The notes under the pieces: model-generated | The model's input: the letters and a program-made list of their open reading frames with translations, nothing else | Told to the model about the DNA's origin: nothing | Databases searched by the model: none | Made by a program: the position numbers and the translations under genes | In this document: in pieces, positions 34,372 through 52,290 of the stretch | How the letters are laid out: each line of letters opens with the position of its first letter | How positions within the stretch are numbered: position 1 is the stretch's first letter | Assembly: GCA_958496175.1 (NCBI GenBank) | Contig: OY292280.1 | Coordinates: forward strand, 13,888,001 to 13,952,000 | Direction of reading: 5' to 3' | Source: Sisyra terminalis | Lineage: Eukaryota > Arthropoda > Insecta > Neuroptera > Sisyridae | DNA length: 64,000 nt

Positions 34372-37300
34372 TCATCCAAAAACATAATTGCGTAACTCAC
34401 GCAATGAAGGTGATACATTTGTAATCGATTCGGTTAATTCTTGTACATCACAGAAGTGGTAGCTGTCGCTATAGACGCATTGTAATCCTGGATGGTTTGA
34501 CACGAAATTTTCCACACTTTGGGAATCAATCTGGAAGAAATATGGACATTTAACAGAATCAAAAGAACATGGCGTTAATCTGTGCTTAGGTCATACAGTA
34601 GATGACCTATTCTTGGAAATAGGGGATGTTTGATGGTCATAGATGATGACCTCAAACGTTTTTCGTCTATACAACAATAGGTGGCGCAACAATAGCTGGC
34701 TATTAGGGCACATCATGTAAAGTCATCAATATCATTTGATCCTATGAATTCATCTACTATATAGTCTAAGGATTTAATTCGAAAATGATCTATTTTATCC
34801 ATTGATATGTATGTTAGATAGGCCATGTATATGGCGTCAAACAAAATAAGCGACAGCCTACACAAATAAGCGTTTGCATTTTACTTGCTTCGGTTACCCA
34901 AGGGCAGATTTAAGGAGGCACGTGCCCCCCCCCCCCAGGGTATTTTTGTGTACTGTGGAAATTCCATAATAGTACATACTTAAAAGCAAATCAAATAATT
35001 AAAGTTGTGAAAATATATGAATAAAATAACAGAAAGTATATAAGGGGAACTCTAGCCTATTTTTGGCAGGAATTGCGAATTTTTTTCGTGATCCCTTGCA
35101 AATGAAAGATTATATTATTCCCCCTCCCCCAGTTGGCGATAAATTAATTAATTATTAGGCTCTGGTTCCTTTCAGGTCGGTCAATATCAGGCAACATTAC
35201 ATTTTCTACTTTGTTTTTGATATTGATGTCGTTAAAAGAAACATGAACCACCAATTTAATTTATTATTTGTAAACTAGTAATTTTCGGGGAAATATTCAC
35301 AGTCCAATACTGACAAATAACAAAAATTGGCAATTGAATGAAACCGAAATGACAGTTGAAACCAATAACAACAATCAGTTAGTTCAAAATTGAGGCCATA
35401 ATTATTATATTTGTATTACACTCACTTATATGTGATTATGTTATCACTAAAACTGTACCATATTTTCGTTATCAACAAGGGCGGATTTAGGGGGGGAGGG
35501 GGCACGTGCCTCCAGGGTATTTTTGTGTACTCTGGAGATTCCATAACAGTACATACTTAGTATCGAATTCTTTAAGAACCGAATTCGATCATGAATCTTT
35601 CGAATTCTATAAAACTAGTACAATGAATATAACTCCATTGACTAAATACTTTAACTCTTTCGAACTACGCCAATTTAAAGAACCTGGCCGGGGATAGACT
35701 ACGTTAGAGAACTGAGGAGAATACTAAATTAACAAGCCAAAAATTGAGAACAAAAAGTATCGAAATTAGTTCAGTTAAACTGGCCTCAGTGGGTTTGAAA
35801 AATTAGCAAAGAACCGTTATATTGTGAATTTTCCACTGGTCTTTAGGAAAGCTTCCTAAAGTAGTCCTTCGACTTTTGGTTTTTAAAAATCTTTTCCCCA
35901 TTCGTTTGTTTATCAATTAACAAACAATGATCATATCAGGTGTTAATATATTTTCAATATCTACCATACAAAATTACATATATACTTCTAATGGTTATTT
36001 ACAAGGGCGGATTTAAGGGGCACGGGGGCACGTGCCCCCCAGGGTATTTTTGTGTACTGTGGAGATTCCATAACAGTACATACTTAGAAGCAAATCAAAT
36101 AATTAAAGTTGTGAAAATATATGAATATAATAACAGAATGTCTGGAATTGCGAAATTTTTTCGTGATCCCTTCACGCTCTTGCAAATGAAAGATTATATT
36201 GCCCTTGGTCCGCCCTTGGTTATTACAAACTACTAATAACTAATGTACCATTTCTGGCATTACCGGAATGTGCTATGGCAGTGGATTAAAAGCATTTTTT
36301 TAATTACGACAAATAAGTATAATTTCAATACTCATAATTAAAAAATCTAATATTACTCGTGAGAAACCGAAACTAAACCGAAATTCGCTTTTTTTGCAGA
36401 AACTCAGCCAAAACCGAAACCGATAGTTCGGTAGACCACTAATATGACTATATCGCTTTATTAATTTGTATTTGCTAGTTATATGCCGCTATAAATGTTA
36501 ACAGGTAATTTATATACAATTTTTGGAATTGGGGAACCTTCGTAAATTAATTGCAATAGCGAAAGGTCAAAAAAAAAAATAAAAAAAAAGGAAGTGATTT
36601 TATCTAAACAGTTATTCTGGATATGAAAATACTGTAGTCATTTTCTTTCTTTTAAAGTTACAATTTTCAATTAATTTACGAAAATTGAATCTCTTTTTTT
36701 TTGTAGCAAATTATTTTTTATAGCAATATTCATTTATTGTAGCAAGCAATTGTTTTCAACAAAGTTGTTGGTAATTGTTTTTATAAACAACTCCTTTTTT
36801 TTGTTTTAATTGTTATACGATAGTCAAGGACAAATTTTACACATCCATTTATACCAATCAATGAATATATTTATTTAGTATCGGTTCATAAGGAAATTGA
36901 ATATTAAAAGAAAAAGCTTAGTATTTCAAGAGTTATGGTGCCAATTGCATATTTGTCAGAAATATGTAAACAAAATTAAAGTTTTTTTTTTGAGTTTGAT
37001 ATTACCAATTGGTAGACTTACATTTGAAAACAAAAAGATTTTCTGAAGACTGGCCAACTGGATTGAAGTTAAGGTTCTCCAGGACAAATAGCGGTTGTTG
37101 CTTAGATCCAGAACACGTAAGTTCGTTAGGGAATTGATAGATATGCCGGCTGGTGCATTGATGAACCAAGAATCATCCAGGTTTTTAATACCTTCCATAA
37201 CCAACACTTGTAAATTTCTTACAGTTGAGCAAACGATGTTGAGATAAGCTCTATGCAATACTGAATTCTGGAAACTAATTCGCTTCAAATTTGGAAATAG

Positions 37301-38960
37301 CTTAATTACTTCCTCAAACACTCGGTAATTTCCTACTAGAGAGCAATCAATAATCCCGAGATTTTCAACAGTTTTGCTAGCCATAATATTAGTCAAATCG
37401 CTGCCTAAATCAAAATTAAAGCAACTTCCTTGTACAACCAAAGTTTTCAGTTTCGGCAACTGAGCAGCGATTTGGAAAAATTTTAAATTTCCTTTGTAGA
37501 CGTTTTTTAATACGCAAGTTTCCAGTTGTACAAAACGTTCGAAAAGCTCTTTTTCGACAGTTAAATTTATCCCGGAGTAGACCCGTAATTTTTTCAGAGT
37601 TCCCGCTTGTTTGGCTAAGGCTTCCAACATGTTGAATCTTCTTAGGCAGTGGACCATTTCGAAGTTGATTTCGTCAAGTCTTAAATTTGGAATATCGAAA
37701 AGTTCCAGAATCGAGCAATGCAAGAATGCCGAGCGATCAATAATGATCAGGCTTCGCAAAGTGTTGGTCACTTTGGCCAACATTTCCTTCAATTTGTAAT
37801 ATGAGAGAATATCTCCCGAAGCCCTGGATTCTTCATTGTGTATTGGATAAAAACGATTGACCACAGCCTGGTAAAAAACCACTCCCACGTTAACTAATCC
37901 CAATGTGTTCAAATTCGGAAAGCTGTGCATGAACATTTCGAATTTTTCATCAGTAATTTGGGGACATTCCGAAATGAATACTTTCGTCACACTTTCCGAA
38001 ATCATTGGTTGTTCAAAAACGCTGAATAAACAGTTATAGAAGAAAATCTTTCGAACTCGTTTATTGGCAACAATGCCATTGACGGTATCAGCCGTTAGAT
38101 CAATGTTAAAGAATTCAATCTCTTCAACAGGATGGTCTTGTAAATATTTAAAATACTGGACAAGGGAATTACGACTTGCGCGTATTTTAACGCTGTAAAT
38201 TTGCAAGTTGTACAGTTGCGGAAGTTTTCGATCGAGGAAAACCTTCAACTTGATGGCAACATTTTTCCGCAAACTTGCATCATACAATGCTTTATTCACA
38301 AGACGAGCATTAAGTATATCAGGAACATCCAGGTATGATAGGATGTGACTCCAAACCTGAAAAAAATAATTACTCTTAATTACCAAAAAAAACTGTCGAA
38401 AAATGAAACCTTGTTAGAATGCAACATATTGTTAAAAGGGCTCAAGTGTACTTTAGCACACCCACAATCTGGCAACGTTGCATTTTCGCTTTTTTTTTTT
38501 AATTTAATTCGCGATTTTTTTCATGATTTAATTCTAATATGGTATAATTCTCTCTTTTGTGGCTAAATTTTCATTATGGACCGATTTAATCGCGAATTAA
38601 ATTAAAAACAAATGCGAAAATGCAACGTTGCCAGATTGTGGGTATGCTAAAGTCACATGAGCCGTTAAAAGTCAAGGTTTGTAAATTACACAGGTTGTTC
38701 CATTAGAAAAAAAAAATGACGTCATACGAAGAATTTTGAAATTGAATCAGTCTGAAGATATCTACGAATTTCTTCTGGATACGTCACATTGCGTCACATA
38801 GCCACCATGAGGCCACCTGTGTATTTTATAAACCTTGGTTAAAAGTGTTCAAAGAAATTATAATTTAAACTTTAAATTATCTACTGGCAAAGCCAATTTT
38901 TTTTTTTAGGAAATAATTGTAAATATTTACCTCGGAAGGTACATGATCGACGTTCGCCAT
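34372..38960 (-). CDS. F-box / leucine-rich repeat protein, uncharacterised (3 coding exons)
   Basis: Exons (minus): 38960-38931, 38356-37022, 34530-34372; all phase 0, 507 residues. Residues 3-45 (DHVPSEVWSHILSYLDVPDILNARLVNKALYDASL) form an F-box, which in this family binds Skp1 within an SCF ubiquitin ligase. The rest is a run of irregular LRRs of about 25 residues (for example KIFFYNCLFSVF, LKTLVVQGSCFN, LKRISFQNSVL, LRVLDLSNNRYLS) that would form a substrate-binding horseshoe; the target is unknown. The join to the last exon uses a GTAAGT donor at 37021 and a CTTCCAG acceptor at 34531. It keeps the LRR pattern (KIFLFSN-IDSQSVENFV) and ends at TGA. A TTTTTTTCAG acceptor at about 38994 points to a 5' UTR intron. 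Intron 2 (2.5 kb) is filled by the 1.7-kb duplicated segment. Confidence 0.88.
34903..35130. mobile_element. hAT-like MITE, CAAAGGCGGATT family (F-box intron 2)
   Basis: Starts near CAAGGGCAGATTTAAGG and contains GTATTTTTGTGTACTGTGG and a poly-C run. The right end is truncated at the boundary with the duplicated segment. Confidence 0.65.
35559..35901. repeat. 343-bp retroposed-looking module, copy 1
   Basis: From AGTATCGAATTCTTT to TTTTCCCCAT; contains ACCTGGCCGGGGATAGACT. Other copies: 53363-53706 and 50153-50500. The 50153 copy is bounded by a 15-bp duplication. Confidence 0.8.
36001..36220. mobile_element. hAT-like MITE, CAAGGGCGGATT family, inside the 1.7-kb segment
   Basis: Ends CAAGGGCGGATTTAAGG and GGTCCGCCCTTG. 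Flanks GTTATTTA/GTTATTAC are a worn 8-bp duplication. Confidence 0.75.
38439..38663. mobile_element. MITE family A copy 6 (F-box intron 1)
   Basis: Complete copy with a perfect 8-bp duplication GTTAAAAG on both sides. It lies in the 574-bp intron between coding exons 1 and 2. Confidence 0.92.
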
Positions 38961-40105
38961 TGCGGAAGGCGTTGAGTTTGTATTTTTTTCTACCTGAAAA
39001 AAAGATAATTATAGTGAAATTTGAATTTAACCGCCTTCCATACATATAAGCGTCGCATGCGCATTGCGATACATTCAAACTGGTTCAAATTAATCAAAGC
39101 CTTGCAAACACAAAATGTACAAATTAACAGAAAAATATCTAATTTTCAAGAATTGAGAAAATAAGCTAATTAGCGCCTAATTTATTTGTATTAATTTTTT
39201 TTACAAACATTTCTGTAGTTAAATTGTTTTCATCGTTCAATTGTAGAGTGAGTTATTGGATCGAGTACTGATCGGTACTTGTGGGTACTTCGTTTAGGCG
39301 ATTGGAGTGATTTGGTCAGTTTTGGCGATCATGTGATAGATTTTGTTTGTTTTTTTGATTATTTTGGCATTAATTTGTCGATTTTTTCGCCTGGAAATTG
39401 ATCTGGCTGGAGTAAAGAAGCAGATATAAGTCATATAAGTGCAATGGTCGTGTGACGTTGCTGTCGGCACGCCACTGACTTGAGTTCGGTTCAGAGAAAA
39501 ACGGGAGTGTGATAATGGAACACAGACTTTCAGCAACATCAGTTGCATTTTCACGAAAATAACGAAAATTTTCACACTCTCATTAATAAGTAATGTGTAA
39601 TAATGTATTAACTCATAACTCATTATATAATTTCACTGGAAAAATATTCGTCAACCGCAGGGAATTATTCCGATCAAACAAGCGAATCAATAAGAAGTTA
39701 ATACAACAAATTTAATTATTTTCTTTATTTAATATTGTAGCTATTAGATATATGTATAGTTATATTTTATATATTTACATATGGCTTTATGGATACATTT
39801 CGTTTAATAAGCAAACGAGGTTAAGAAAAAAACTTATTGGTTAACTGTCAATGTACTGTACTGGTAAGTACAAAAACTAACCAAAAACATTTCCTTACAT
39901 AATTTTAGTTTTAATTAGCCAAACATTTGATTAAATCATTTGAATCCAGTCATAATTTTACCTCGTAATCGTGCAGATTCATTTATTACAACCCAGTGGC
40001 GTAGAAAAACAATTGACGTCCGTCCGGTTGGAAATGTGTCAAAGGAAATAATGGAGATTTTTTTTTAGATCTATCCGAAATTCGTAGTTGCATTGGACAA
40101 AGACC
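38961..40105. promoter_or_regulatory. Divergent region between the F-box gene and ARF6
   Basis: 1,145 bp between opposite start codons, with no MITE in it. Acceptor-like tracts sit before both ATGs (TTTTTTTCAG on the minus strand at 38994; TTTTTTTTAG on the plus strand ending at 40068), so both genes probably have non-coding first exons here. The sites of transcription start are not visible. Confidence 0.5.
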
Positions 40106-45545
<5,440 letters not shown>

Positions 45546-47422
45546 TTAAAAATTGCCATTATTACACAAGTTCACTAATGGAAAAGATAAAAATCTTTTG
45601 AAGTTCTACGAAGAATTAGTAAAAGAAAAAAATTATTTAAAAAAGAAGTAATAATATTTAACTATAAAATTAAGAATATATTAGAATATTAATACAATAA
45701 TATTATAGTAATACGCCCATATTTTCCCTATATTATTACATATTGTTAATCAAAAAAGGAAGTAATTTTTCATACACTCAAATGGTTCGTTTGATGTATT
45801 TTTTTCTCATTTTTTCACTCTACTTACTGGAAAAAAAGCAAAACGAATCTTTTTTAGTTAAAATATAAATTTTTATATAAAAGTTATAAAATCATTACCT
45901 ATACTTATTAATGTAAAAAGAAATTAATAAATACGTGTGCTTGTGCGTGTGTGCAATGTTAATAAATAATTTAATGAATTAAATACAAAATTATATCAAA
46001 TTTTTTTGTATTATTTTTAGCAATGAATGACTGCCTGACTGATATCAAATGTAAAACTCGATTTTACTTTTAATTATTACAGCTAAACTGCCAAGAAAAT
46101 CAAAGATTTATACACCACTGTAAAACTTCAAATTATTCGCCTAAATTTTCTCCAAAAGTTGCAATATACATTCTAACGATACTGTAAGGAATGCGTATTA
46201 CATTTAAAGTTTTACAGTAATTTATATTATTAAAAATACTGACATTATTTGTGTACTGTACATCAAGCTGTAACAATTACAAGTCTAATTCCATGTAAAA
46301 CTCATTGCACTTTCGCATTATTCTGTTACAATAATTATTAAGTTAATCTAATTAACTCAAATGAAACATAGGACCGTAAGTAAAATAGATCAAGCTGATT
46401 TTCACTATTAAATCAAGACAATTTTGTATATTATCGCACAAAAAAAAAAAAAAACGACAAAAAAATTGTAGAAAATTGGTTTTGAATGTATATTTTTCTT
46501 GATTCTTTCATATTTCGCTACGTCGATAATTTGGAATAAACATTCGACGATCGTAGAATATAAAAAAAAAAGTATATATATTTATCTCAGTGAGAAAATA
46601 TTAAAATCATCTTTTACATTCCTAATTTGTATCCATTAAAGTTAATTGAAAATTTTGATCAAATCATTCGACAGACTATTTTTTTTTTTATATTGATATG
46701 AAGCTTTCTATCTTAAATATATTTTTTTTCACTTATTTGTTCAGTTGGTAAAGCTTCACATGAATATAAGCTCAATTTACGAAACAATTAGTAATTGTTG
46801 GGTTTAGTCATAATGAATATTTTAAATGAATATATTGATTTGTTTGAGATTAACTTATTACAAAAACATGGCTACAAATAAAGTTGTTATTAAAAATTTG
46901 TGAACTAACGCCGTGTTTTCAACATTTCCTAGTTTCATTACATCATTTCTGGTCAAAATTCGAATATAAAACACATTATTTTTATCCAAATGGTTGCCGT
47001 GTATCAATGGTTGCCTAAACAGGTGCATTCTATTCGAATTTTCACTGCATATCCATTTTGTTTTTGAGGATAATTCATTATTTAACTTCCATTCCTAAAA
47101 AAATCCTCATTAAATCATGCAAATGTAATCAAAGTACCACATTTCAAAGAATCATCCCTTAATTTTCTTTGAAAGTTGATGAAATGTATTTATATGAATT
47201 TCATCGCTGGAATTGTTTTGGCCAGTTACCGTATGATCTGTTTATTGTCTGTGCCTAAAATGTGTTTAAGAGATGGACTTATCTATATTTGAAATAAAAA
47301 TTGTTGAAAATATTTTTGAAATTGTATAAAGTTGAAATGATCAAAGTGAACATTAGACTTAAGGACGTCCGGAAGAGTTAATATGTGAGGGGTAAAAGAA
47401 AATGCACGGAGTTCAAATTAAC
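45546..47422 (+). other. ARF6 3' UTR and downstream spacer
   Basis: Very AT-rich with several AATAAA signals (for example about 45926 and 45961). Long 3' UTR likely, but its end cannot be fixed. No gene seen. Confidence 0.45.
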
Positions 47423-47647
47423 GGCTCAAGTGTACTTTAGCACACCCACAATCTGGCAACGTTGCATTTTCGATTTTGTTTTTAATTTAATTCGCGATTT
47501 TTTGGATCATTTAATTCTAATATGGTATAATTCTCTCTTTTGTGGCCAAATTTTCATCATGGACCGATCTAATTGCGAATTAAATTAAAAACAAAATCGA
47601 AAATGCAACGTTGCCAGATTGTTGGTGTGCTAAAGTACACTTGAGCC
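47423..47647. mobile_element. MITE family A copy 8
   Basis: Complete copy, GGCTCAAGTG to CACTTGAGCC. No matching 8-bp duplication in the flanks (AAATTAAC versus CCATCAAA). Confidence 0.88.
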
Positions 47648-48327
47648 CCATCAAATAATTGAAAAAGCGCGGTGGATTGTAGCAGTGTTACGAAAGTTTT
47701 GGTCGAATTTCAAAACTAATCATTGAAAAAAACCTTATCTCCCGAACTTTCTTCAGGCTGCTATATCCACTTTAAACAAATGATTTTGTTGATTTTCCAC
47801 TAGAAAATCCGTGAAAGAAGTATTTATTAATTCCCTATCGAACTCCTGCATTTTTCGGTTTACCATTTTCTCCAAATATATGAAAAGTTTTATCTTAAAT
47901 TAACAACGCCAATAAGGAGTTGTTTGTCGTCTAAGTGAAATTAATTTGTCAATTAATCGAATGAATATTGACTCAAATTGACCAAGTGTGCTAATTTACA
48001 TAGGTTGTCCATATATCCAATTGTTAACTTTCTAATCCCAATTCTTTCGCAATAATTTATTTCAATTCACCGAAAAGAAAATGGAATTTATTATCAATAG
48101 TGTGAAATAAATGTTTTAGTAGAAAATATCTCTCTTTTGGGAAAACAATTTTCATCTTTTTAATTTTCAATAAGTAAATTACTTTTTACACTCGTTTCTG
48201 CCAATAGACCTAATGCACATATTCTATGATTTATTTAATCACAATATGGTTGTATATATCGTTTAAACTAAATTTTAAAGCTTAAAACCATTTGCAATAT
48301 TTGTTTAAAGTGGCCAGATATATTTTA
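47648..48327. other. Intergenic stretch
   Basis: AT-rich; no gene or recognised repeat seen. Confidence 0.45.
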
Positions 48328-48914
48328 CAGTGGACCCCCGGTAATCCGACAAACAGTTTGCAGGGCAGAGTCGGATTAGCGAATTTGTCGGATTATAGAG
48401 TACTGCCTAAGACCCCCTATAGTCCGGAATTTTTTTACGAAAGAGTACCTTGTAATCCGGCAAATTACAGATCCAATGATGAGATTCTACATGTTATATA
48501 CATATTATGTACTCTGAAGTACAAATCATACTTCATTATGTATATGTCAAATTTAGTAAATTAAATAACACAATAGAGAGCTTATGTTTTATTTACATTA
48601 GGAAATAATTGTGTACAAACAAATGTACATACAAATAATCAAAAATTATTCATTTTATTGGTATTGATATTATTTTCTTAAGAAAAGAACATCAATATTT
48701 ATTGTTTTATTATAAGCATTTGTTATTACATTATAGGTAAACAAAAGAATAGCTTTACCTATAGTATGAAGAAAATTTTCTTAATAGTAGTATGTTTTTC
48801 TCTCTGTGTAGCGAAGATTGTCAAAAAAATATTCAATACATAATAAATAATACACCATGTTGGATTACAGGTGGTGCCGGATTAGCCGAGGGCCGGATTA
48901 TCGGGGGTTCACTG
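48328..48914. mobile_element. pogo/Tigger-type element, CAGTGGACCCCCGG subfamily
   Basis: Ends CAGTGGACCCCCGGTAATCCG and CGGATTATCGGGGGTTCACTG with TA on each side. It is longer (587 bp) than the related 273-bp copy at 55628. No transposase frame survives. Confidence 0.82.
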
Positions 48915-49579
48915 TATATTACACTTCGTAATTTTTTCAAAGAAGAAGTATGTTAATTTAGCCGTTAGAAATCACTTTACAATTAGTATTCTGAGCAGAA
49001 AAGTAAATAAATCTTCTTCAAATAGTTGTCATGAAGATTAATGGCTGTTTTTCTGAGTAAAGCCTTTTATATGCTTTCATAATATGTTAAAATTTTAGTC
49101 AAATTAGTTCACCCATTGTTGAAAAAAGGGGTGTTCTCGTCCTATGGCTTCTATAATTTTCATTTTAGTCTATCATAAAATTATTAATTATACTTTTTTT
49201 CAAATTTCAGATATAATTTGGTTATTACGAAAATAAAGTTTTCCTTTAGAAACTTATATAAAAATCCTTACATTTTGACATATATTTAAAATATATCAAA
49301 AACATATTAAAATAATTTTCCATCGGCCTACTCATTCACCAGCCAATTATTCACTGGATTTTGTTTCAAATTGATGATTTGGAAAAACTTTTTCTTATCT
49401 TTATTAAAAAACTTAGCATTGAAATAATTAATGAAAATTTTAATGTGTATAAAATATATAGAATATATTGCGGTCCAATTTATGTAGTATAATTTAATAT
49501 AATAATATATAAAAATCATACCATAAACATAAATTTGAACAGAAGTTCAAACAAAAACAAAAATATTTGTGACGTATTG
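48915..49579. other. Intergenic stretch
   Basis: AT-rich. A segment near 49440-49520 (TATATAGAATATATTGCGG) is partly mirrored at 50515-50585, outside the foldback and module between them. Confidence 0.4.
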
Positions 49580-50152
49580 CCCAGATACGTATTTCAATTG
49601 CCATTTTTTACATAAAATCACTTTTTCAAAAGTTATTCACAATTAAAGTTGAAGGAAAAATTAAATTATTGTTTTTTTCGTTGTTGAACCAATTTTGAAG
49701 GAGTGATTTTATGTAAAAACGTTAAGAGACCTTTTTTGTAGAGCATTAAATTCCCTTCAAGGATCTATATTGTTTATTTCTATATATTTATTTGTTTGTT
49801 AGTTACAAAATTCCAAAATAAAGATGATAAATCTAAAAATTATATCAATGTTTCAAGCTTGATTTTTCGGAAACGGCGTATCTGGCAAAAATTTTCAAAG
49901 AGACATTTTTTGAAGGAAATTTAATTTTCTATAAATATATTTGCAGATGATTTTTTTTTATCTTGATAGTTTGACAGCATTGACGCAAAAATGAAAGCAC
50001 AAATAAAAAATCGAAATTAAAGATGATAGACCTCTTACTAATTAATATTAAGGGCTCAAACCTTCTCGATATTTTTTATTGTTCCCTTGAACATTATTTT
50101 CGATATACTTTTCAAAAAAAAACAATAGTCGATTTTTTTGGCCCAGTCTAAT
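49580..50152. repeat. Foldback family member, GACTGGGCCAAAAAAATCG ends
   Basis: The right end reads CAATAGTCGATTTTTTTGG then CCCAGTCTA. The interior (ACATAAAATCACTTTTTCAAAAG, GAAACGGCGTATCTGGC) is shared with 58681-59455. The left boundary is not sharp. Confidence 0.65.
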
Positions 50153-50500
50153 GGACAGTATCGAATTCTTTTAAAAACCGAATTCGATCAATCTTTCGAA
50201 TTCTATAAAACTAGTATAATGAATATAACTTCATTGACTAAATACTTTAACTCTTTCGAACTACGCCAATTTAAAGAACCTGGCCGGGGATAGACTACGT
50301 TAGAGAACTGAGTAGAATACTAATTTAGCAAGCCGAAAATTGAGAACAAAAAGTATCGAAATTAGTTCAGTTAAACTGGGCTCAGTGGGTTTGGAAAATT
50401 TGCAAAGAACCGTTATATTGTAAATTTTCCACTGGTCTTCAGAAAAGTTTCCTAAAGTTAGTCCCTCGACTTTTGGTTTTTCAAAATTTCTTTTCCCCAT
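50153..50500. repeat. 348-bp module with 15-bp target duplication, copy 3
   Basis: Same module as at 35559. It is bounded by TTGGCCCAGTCTAAT at 50138-50152 and again at 50501-50515. A 15-bp duplication is the kind made by LINE-driven retroposition, so this may be a SINE or another processed RNA. I do not recognise the source RNA. Confidence 0.75.
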
Positions 50501-50899
50501 TTGGCCCAGTCTAATTTTTATATATTATTATATTAAATTATACTACATAAATTGGACCGTAATATATTCTATATATTCTATACACAGTATAACTGTTTAA
50601 AGTCAGCGAAAAAATCTTATTTGGAAAAGTTTAGTATTTGATATATACTAAACATAATTAACCATTATTCCATAGATAAAATCGAGAACTTTTAGGGTAT
50701 AAAAATGTTTTCCGTTGTGGAAAATATGGAAAGTTGTTTAAATTATTATTGTTTTTATGACTTGTTCAAAGATCTGTTTACATCTCGGTTCCCATTAAAT
50801 GGACTGTGACGTCACAGAAGACCCATAAGCACACTTATTCGTTTCGTCATTAAAATTAAGTCTTTTTCGGTCCAAATATAAAAGTTAGTAATGTCTTTT

Positions 50900-51193
50900 A
50901 TCAAAAACAAAGTCGAAAATGCAACGTTGCCAGATTGTGGGTGTGCTAAAGTACACTTGAGCCAAAGTTAGGTTCAAGTGTACTTTAGCACACCCAATCT
51001 GGCAACGTTACATTTTCGCTTTTGTTTTTAATTTAATTCGCGATCTTTTTGATGATTTAATTCTAATATGGTATAATTCTCTCTTTTGTGGCTAAATTGT
51101 CATTATGGACCGATTTAATCGCGAATTAAATTAAAAACAAAAGCGAAAATGCAACGTTGCCAGATTGTGGGTGTGCTAAAGTACACTTGAGCC
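50900..51193. mobile_element. MITE family A, solo arm plus complete copy 9
   Basis: A right arm alone (50900-50963, ending CACTTGAGCC) is followed 7 bp later by a full element (50971-51193, GGTTCAAGTG to CACTTGAGCC) in which one 3-bp unit is lost from CACACCCACAATC. Confidence 0.88.
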
Positions 51194-51559
51194 AAAAGAT
51201 ATATTTAAAAAATGTGCATATGGTCGATATGGTCTATTGGTTCTTTCCAGAAAAGTAAGTTACAAATGGTTGATTTCAACCCCAATGAGTAATAAGTTAT
51301 TATGAAATGAATTCTAGAGGCAGCTTGTATGACAAAACAGAACATATCATACTTGTCTGGACATGTACGGTATGCATAGTTCGAGTTTTCTGGATGCTTA
51401 TTATGTTTGAGTTTTGGGAAAATATGGACACCGTAAATTTACACTGTATATGAGTCAATTGTTCTGGTAGGATCCGGTAGGATCCCCTGCAGTTAGTAGA
51501 GCTATCCTAGAATTAACGTAATCGAATTGTATTTGAAATGTAAAAAGGCGCTAATTGGA

Positions 51560-52090
51560 ATAAATTTTTAGTTGCTCGAGGAAGTTGTTATTGATGGGAT
51601 ATTGATTTGGACTTATGCATTTATTGATACATCTGTGAAAAAAATGTCGAACAAGTTATCTGGAAGTATGACGTCGAGAGGCTTGTCTCGTTGGCGACGT
51701 GTGATTGGTCGCGGTTGCGACACACCCGTCCACTTGGAGAAAGGAATTAAGTGGACTTTAATTGGCAAAAAAAGGTAAGAATGCGACTCGTTTTATCTTT
51801 GCAATTTCAGCTGAAGATTGCATGAGACAAATGTGCGGTGGACGAGGCGCCGCGGAGACGGGGGCGCAGCCCGATCGCCTCGGAAGACGCACGCGAGTTT
51901 GCCTTTTTAATTGTTTTGCTTCTTCTCCGGATTGAACTTTCACAAACGAATTTGAACTTCAAATTATTGCCAATGCACGTCAGCAATTTCGCATTTGCGT
52001 CAGAGCCCCTGCCCCCCGATTCAGCCAATTGATTTCAATTTGCCGTTGCCCAAACTTACCTACCCCCATGGCGCCAGCTACAAAAATAAC
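51560..52090. other. Higher-GC island with exon-like signals
   Basis: GC-rich, CpG-bearing sequence (peak about 51835-51900, for example GAGGCGCCGCGGAGACGGGG) in an AT-rich setting. On the plus strand an open frame from 51644 (MSNKLSGSMTSRGLSRWRR...) runs to a GTAAGA donor at 51775. On the minus strand GCCATGGGGGTAG meets a GTAAGT donor near 52059. Either could be a first exon, or the island could be a promoter. No protein family recognised. Confidence 0.3.
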
Positions 52091-52290
52091 GCAAAACCAC
52101 TTCCATCTTAATGGAAAATTCCCGGCTACCTAATTACCATAATAACACACAATTGCTTATATCATACACAAAAACCTGTCCTACGATTGTCGGTAGGTAT
52201 TCAAAAAATATGATATACCATATTACATATGACTTTTTTAGCAGTTCTTTGGAGTACAATGACTAATAAATATACAGTTTGTAAATTTTG

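Larger units (their letters stand above)
35131..36835. repeat. 1.7-kb duplicated segment, copy 1 (F-box intron 2)
   Basis: Colinear and nearly identical with 52944-54640, from TTAGGCTCTGGTTCCTTTCAG to ACGATAGTCAAGGACAAAT. It carries a family B piece, a broken CAAAGGCGGATT element (35478-35558), the 343-bp module (35559-35901), a second CAAGGGCGGATT element (36001-36220) and a unique tail with GAAACCGAAACTAAACCG. No coding frame of note. Confidence 0.9.

Noticed and set aside
35940..36236. 98-codon frame, repeated at 53745-54041, as a conserved gene
   Set aside because: The similarity is due to the duplicated 1.7-kb segment; the frame crosses MITE ends (GGATTTAAGGGGCACGGG) and is not a protein family.
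48292..48564. 90-codon frame, with a relative at 55574-55870
   Set aside because: Both lie in pogo-type MITEs and read the terminal repeats.
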